From IMG/VR virus record IMGVR_UViG_3300021085_002655, positions 1-37,510 of that record: a DNA stretch of 37,510 bases. One strand, written 5' to 3'. Position 1 is the stretch's first letter. Each line of letters begins with the position of its first letter. The position numbers and the translations under genes are program-made. Below the pieces are notes generated by a model. It did not search any database. It was not told the DNA's origin and saw nothing but the letters and a program-made list of their open reading frames with translations. Shown here one piece after another: positions 37,401 to 37,510 of this stretch. This DNA is from a virus.

Positions 37401-37510
37401 TTCTGCTCAAATGAGACAGGGAACTTCTGCAACCGATGTGGGTCTAGGTAACGTAACTAACGAAGCTAAAGCTACAATGTTTGCAACACCTACTTTTACA
37501 GGAACTGTAG
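28441..37510 (+). CDS. Giant tail-tip/receptor-binding protein (lambda J-like with fibre repeats), cut by the right edge
   Basis: The frame is open from ATG 28441 (after GAGGAGG) to the window end, at least 3023 codons, three times the size of lambda J. Residues 1 to about 1480 are J-like: KFERPLKEWVAP near the start, SAKYIPVVYGVRRLGGTPIF (about 375-394), LMMYDYLRNKRYGAGLSTDK (about 930-950), and RPAGLALSPGELIRVKYPRF (about 1415). A fibronectin III-type domain follows (about 1484-1590, from VAPSNLSATTDLLNGVLLTW). Then come several beta domains that include two related modules ending in W-type FTWGATYQVEG and FTINWVTNWSAPTQIEG. From about residue 2627 a fibre region repeats VGLGSVS(D/N)IT-AQMRQGTS every 22 residues. 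It forms the tail tip and probably binds the host receptor. Confidence 0.88.
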   Translation, partial: MSKLNSNPTLSVHLEENRPFVYAHLVKFERPLKEWVAPNADVLYSQKASRYMHITDASYVIGYDDLSTYTSLAGFDGRTRNYSQNYYPNKLISVGSVQDSSENKVSNLSVTLDAGALDATIYSETITFTKTTSPSEYFLEAQTSLSDAGFAEGDIISLVSSNSGINSGTRYKIHSFRNEGKKVRVTEETFPFGTWTETSKTYTISQASTEITALTLDQKAANFVNRQVSVFKAFFYEDEPGVFIGNPVRLFSGIITAASYKETPDRNATITWSCKSHWGDFQQVRGRLGADEYHRALDGEGRANAQATVKPEYASDRGFQHANNAVNIIGLYNTTETKFREIWRNKLFGTKKLEEYEEEVVNEVDLRFNLSAKYIPVVYGVRRLGGTPIFADTSLDASKVYIAETLAEGPIQGILNMYVEDQPLVCISEQDSAVRSSIAGGSGGLTSTGSTACFGRADLGQVLVGEYTVTSGLTNSAGRALDNLSSIDLIREAVRIGQQAAAAVTSGGQSAVNTSYNTAASNLYVSGLNTNLNGITHDYGVNFASPNNTTIEFKSGLPNQLASSSFANLGKNVDFKLQSDYYGANSGAYYWGGEHRLLDTAYTTSIFEISSEQTTVPEIDYVIRGSMVECFNYDGSFGNIVNTESHTWFNIGDTVDLNITVSGQTVPVVSDITIIDKWFYYDSTGQKNYRFRWDLTAQQEFTLKTHKTFWMEDDSSHTWTMATYDFKEGETHFTIDRELKQEVTAVSSSGSSDLTVTLDTTNNEFNHSTLGSDARVSLLTEVEVTSTDETHSAAPDNITTSITSTSTFTTPSTNSMTVTNQDTGTISDVLAVADTTTFVVAKNKISLAANSNLSAASISSGKTVIIRKNDTGSNITEITRTVTSYDSTGRILTVAPDLDDGEIPAANDTITILGTQEGRDLRPTTNFALMMYDYLRNKRYGAGLSTDKLDHSSFLHAGRVCDTTSDITVTVSLTATHLSSLAVGQKYTYSPTISGVDRFKWQGVVKEIRVITTTNTTATATIVFGSCVGKLTNKFNKNRQRAAGDVVWDTGALQTSKVSTVGTQDTITDNATAITAIGLSPPGTAATADNTLSITCVAGTNPVSNYSLYDSDFVTYWKYLGWDSPDQRWVTRHQGNVLIDTSQPVFNVIGGLLDHFNGILSFQDGKFRLEVETKRDPDSDLWWNFLDSSQGWATEQGTLTASEDFASVTSPVANTVGKIVKTGVDFLGSLNSVVRARIKKRTGGSSWTGELYFSTFSPFGTTGHSKTIAQPTSLDSFEWTTVSWDMSSNTLWNTRYITGLKLELGIDFDVEWISVGSGQRVVEAEDIVGSINLKDQGLSKAFNSLSASIIDPGNNFNNRSVSFFNSDYLKQDRGVVRSGSYKLEGITNYYNARLAVEQTLNKSRFARKISFTLRPAGLALSPGELIRVKYPRFGWDSGKYFRIESLTYQEDCLVSVVALEHDDSIYFIDAAKVSPYSIEREREAVTRVPVAPSNLSATTDLLNGVLLTWSKVANLGPSAKYEIWRGTTSDGADRVRLSPGVVEHTAGTATQATYFDAFTPSTETSFYYWVRTRTAVGVQTTSGARRNEYFSTFAGPAQGTTVGGINNYTLAIYKKTNSSVAPTAPTNNPVYTFSTNSLSVAFNNGWTRDIPNNTDNYIWRIEQHLTTTTDTVTVGNWDAASLFAKNGDSGASVNIIFTRSATKPNPPSASAAPVAPWYDNPPSGTGILWASKGVRGITETNFTWGATYQVEGTSVVEVAVYKLNDTTTPTGGSYNFTTNSLTTTGLTTGWAQTIPSGFGNGDSIYKSLALFVGGPEDTAATATWSTPAVIAFRQDGSIGNDAKTVKLTPSSHVIDYATDGSENSSITFTTRTQSITGTPKFKFLVGGVQKQYTTSGSFTLHEDDEPSIGGKVEVEVEVRENASPDTLLATDTVTIHTVQDGSDAILGFLTNSSHTVPSSSTGTLASGALNSAGGIFQVRVGSVDVTSSCTFAVSGSPSNIGISFPSNSPVDGEYIVTSLTANSATATLQATIPAATAGTSGDITVTAIYSISKSLKGEQGDASPTVRITANYYAITYAPGGGNPSPNAVILTASALGSITSPYFKFTGDGITDETSFTAAPGGASSKTKSVNIPSTYFSTAYNLRVGVSDGDQNELSFDTLSISGLRPGSVGESAAELKLYYSGAYNTTFPSGGPTGVSYSFSTGSMSNIPSGWSTTPPAASIYSVILASTAFVTGTGTATNISFTAPGIEIAGQSLVNYIFKRSASKPSTPADTTHPNVPSTWYDDVDNVPAGTNPLWVARGQSTVTGLGANFTINWVTNWSAPTQIEGRDAATVILTNEAHTVPTSAAGTSVMTGSGTDILAYIGPQPVPYDNTSPYASPSFRVSASGSNITPGAISGSSNTATIADHSSMNADSASITYTITVVNTKGQAETYTKLQTFSKAKEGQEGIQNVTKEIFYGLASSTAPTTPSATSYTFSTGAFAGLSANWSTTPTPITGSNANNFWKAVVTAVENTNASGVSSGSNLTFSAATRLLSGFGDVVDKDESDIDIDHLEDPNNVRLHASYAGQGLNSQGHLTGAINSGGTLFTADEAISIRGGFTNLSTTPLLNVVNAAAALRNVNTSAAQVGLGSVSDITTAQMRQGTSKADVGLNLVDNASGATIRQSIVINAQTGVITGIGTGNSTAIGNSFTTKTQVGLGSVSDITSAQMRQGTSSTDVGLGSVSNITSAQMRQGTSKADVGLNLVDNASGATIRQSIVINAQTGVITGIGTGNSTAIGNSFTTKTQVGLGSVSDITTAAMRQGTSSTDVGLGSVSNITSAQMRQGTSATDVGLGNVTNEAKATMFATPTFTGTVVGVSATHVGLGSVSNITSAQMRQGTSSADVGLGSVSNITSAQMRQGTSKADVGLNLVDNASGATIRQSIVINAQTGVITGIGTGNSTAIGNSFTTKTQVGLGSVSDITTAAMRQGTSSTDVGLGSVSNITSAQMRQGTSATDVGLGNVTNEAKATMFATPTFTGTV
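36322..37510 (+). repeat. Nested in-frame repeats of the tail fibre, truncated by the window
   Basis: The block starting TACTAGTAAGGCTGATGTAG occurs at 36378, 36651 and 37149, spaced 273 and 498 bases (91 and 166 codons, both in frame). Bases 37149-37510 repeat 36651-37012 with no difference I could find, and the copy continues past the window. Within these blocks the 66-base (22-codon) unit encoding VGLGSVS(D/N)IT-AQMRQGTS recurs many times. Confidence 0.9.

Noticed and set aside
36322-37510. CRISPR-like repeat array
   Set aside because: Repeats are in frame, encode a regular 22-residue fibre motif, and lack unique spacers of constant length.

Overview
The window is a stretch of a tailed double-stranded DNA phage genome (or prophage) with a long-tailed siphovirus morphogenesis module. 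The host is probably a Gram-negative, likely marine, gammaproteobacterium. This rests on three genes with outer-membrane export signals and terminal phenylalanines, a TonB-dependent receptor, Fur-box-like palindromes, a parS-like 16-mer and near-perfect sigma70 promoters. No integrase, tRNA, rRNA, transposon or CRISPR array was seen, so lifestyle cannot be decided.

Left arm (1-5377, all leftward). A consensus promoter at 1724-1752 drives a run of small overlapping genes (112 aa, 65 aa, 58 aa, a 31-aa membrane peptide, a zincin-like metalloprotease, a 77-aa protein, and a gene cut by the left edge). A separate unit (1903-2211) encodes a small helix-turn-helix-like protein. Its paralogue at 4768-5073 heads a second operon: membrane protein, HAD phosphatase, DEDD exonuclease, 37-aa membrane protein, PPK2-family polyphosphate kinase. 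The gene-free block 2212-2732 holds divergent consensus promoters, two rightward promoters with no rightward gene, a long hairpin, repeats, an exact parS consensus and a Fur-like box.

Envelope cassette (5500-9217, rightward). Two more Fur-like boxes precede three exported or outer-membrane genes: a 92-aa protein, an 801-aa TonB-dependent receptor and a 190-aa TorF/TIGR02001-like protein. The last two have their own promoters and share a 5' leader that encodes small upstream ORFs beginning MNFPK. Both are followed by or lie between strong terminators. This is the most unusual part of the window: a phage carrying what looks like an intact siderophore-type receptor.

Late module (9243-37510, rightward). 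Order: small terminase-like protein, holin-like protein, Cys-cluster protein, large terminase, HNH protein, portal, 108-aa protein, prohead protease fused to the major capsid protein (with a strong internal start for a capsid-only product), connector, neck-like protein, tail terminator, two tail-tube paralogues, 84-aa protein, a third tube-like protein, tail assembly chaperones with a probable +1 frameshift, a 1663-aa tape measure, a distal-tail-like protein, and a lambda J-like tail-tip/fibre protein of more than 3000 aa that runs off the right edge inside long near-identical repeats. Late promoters share an AT-rich block ending in CTTGAC; two of them sit so close to their ATG that the mRNAs should be leaderless.
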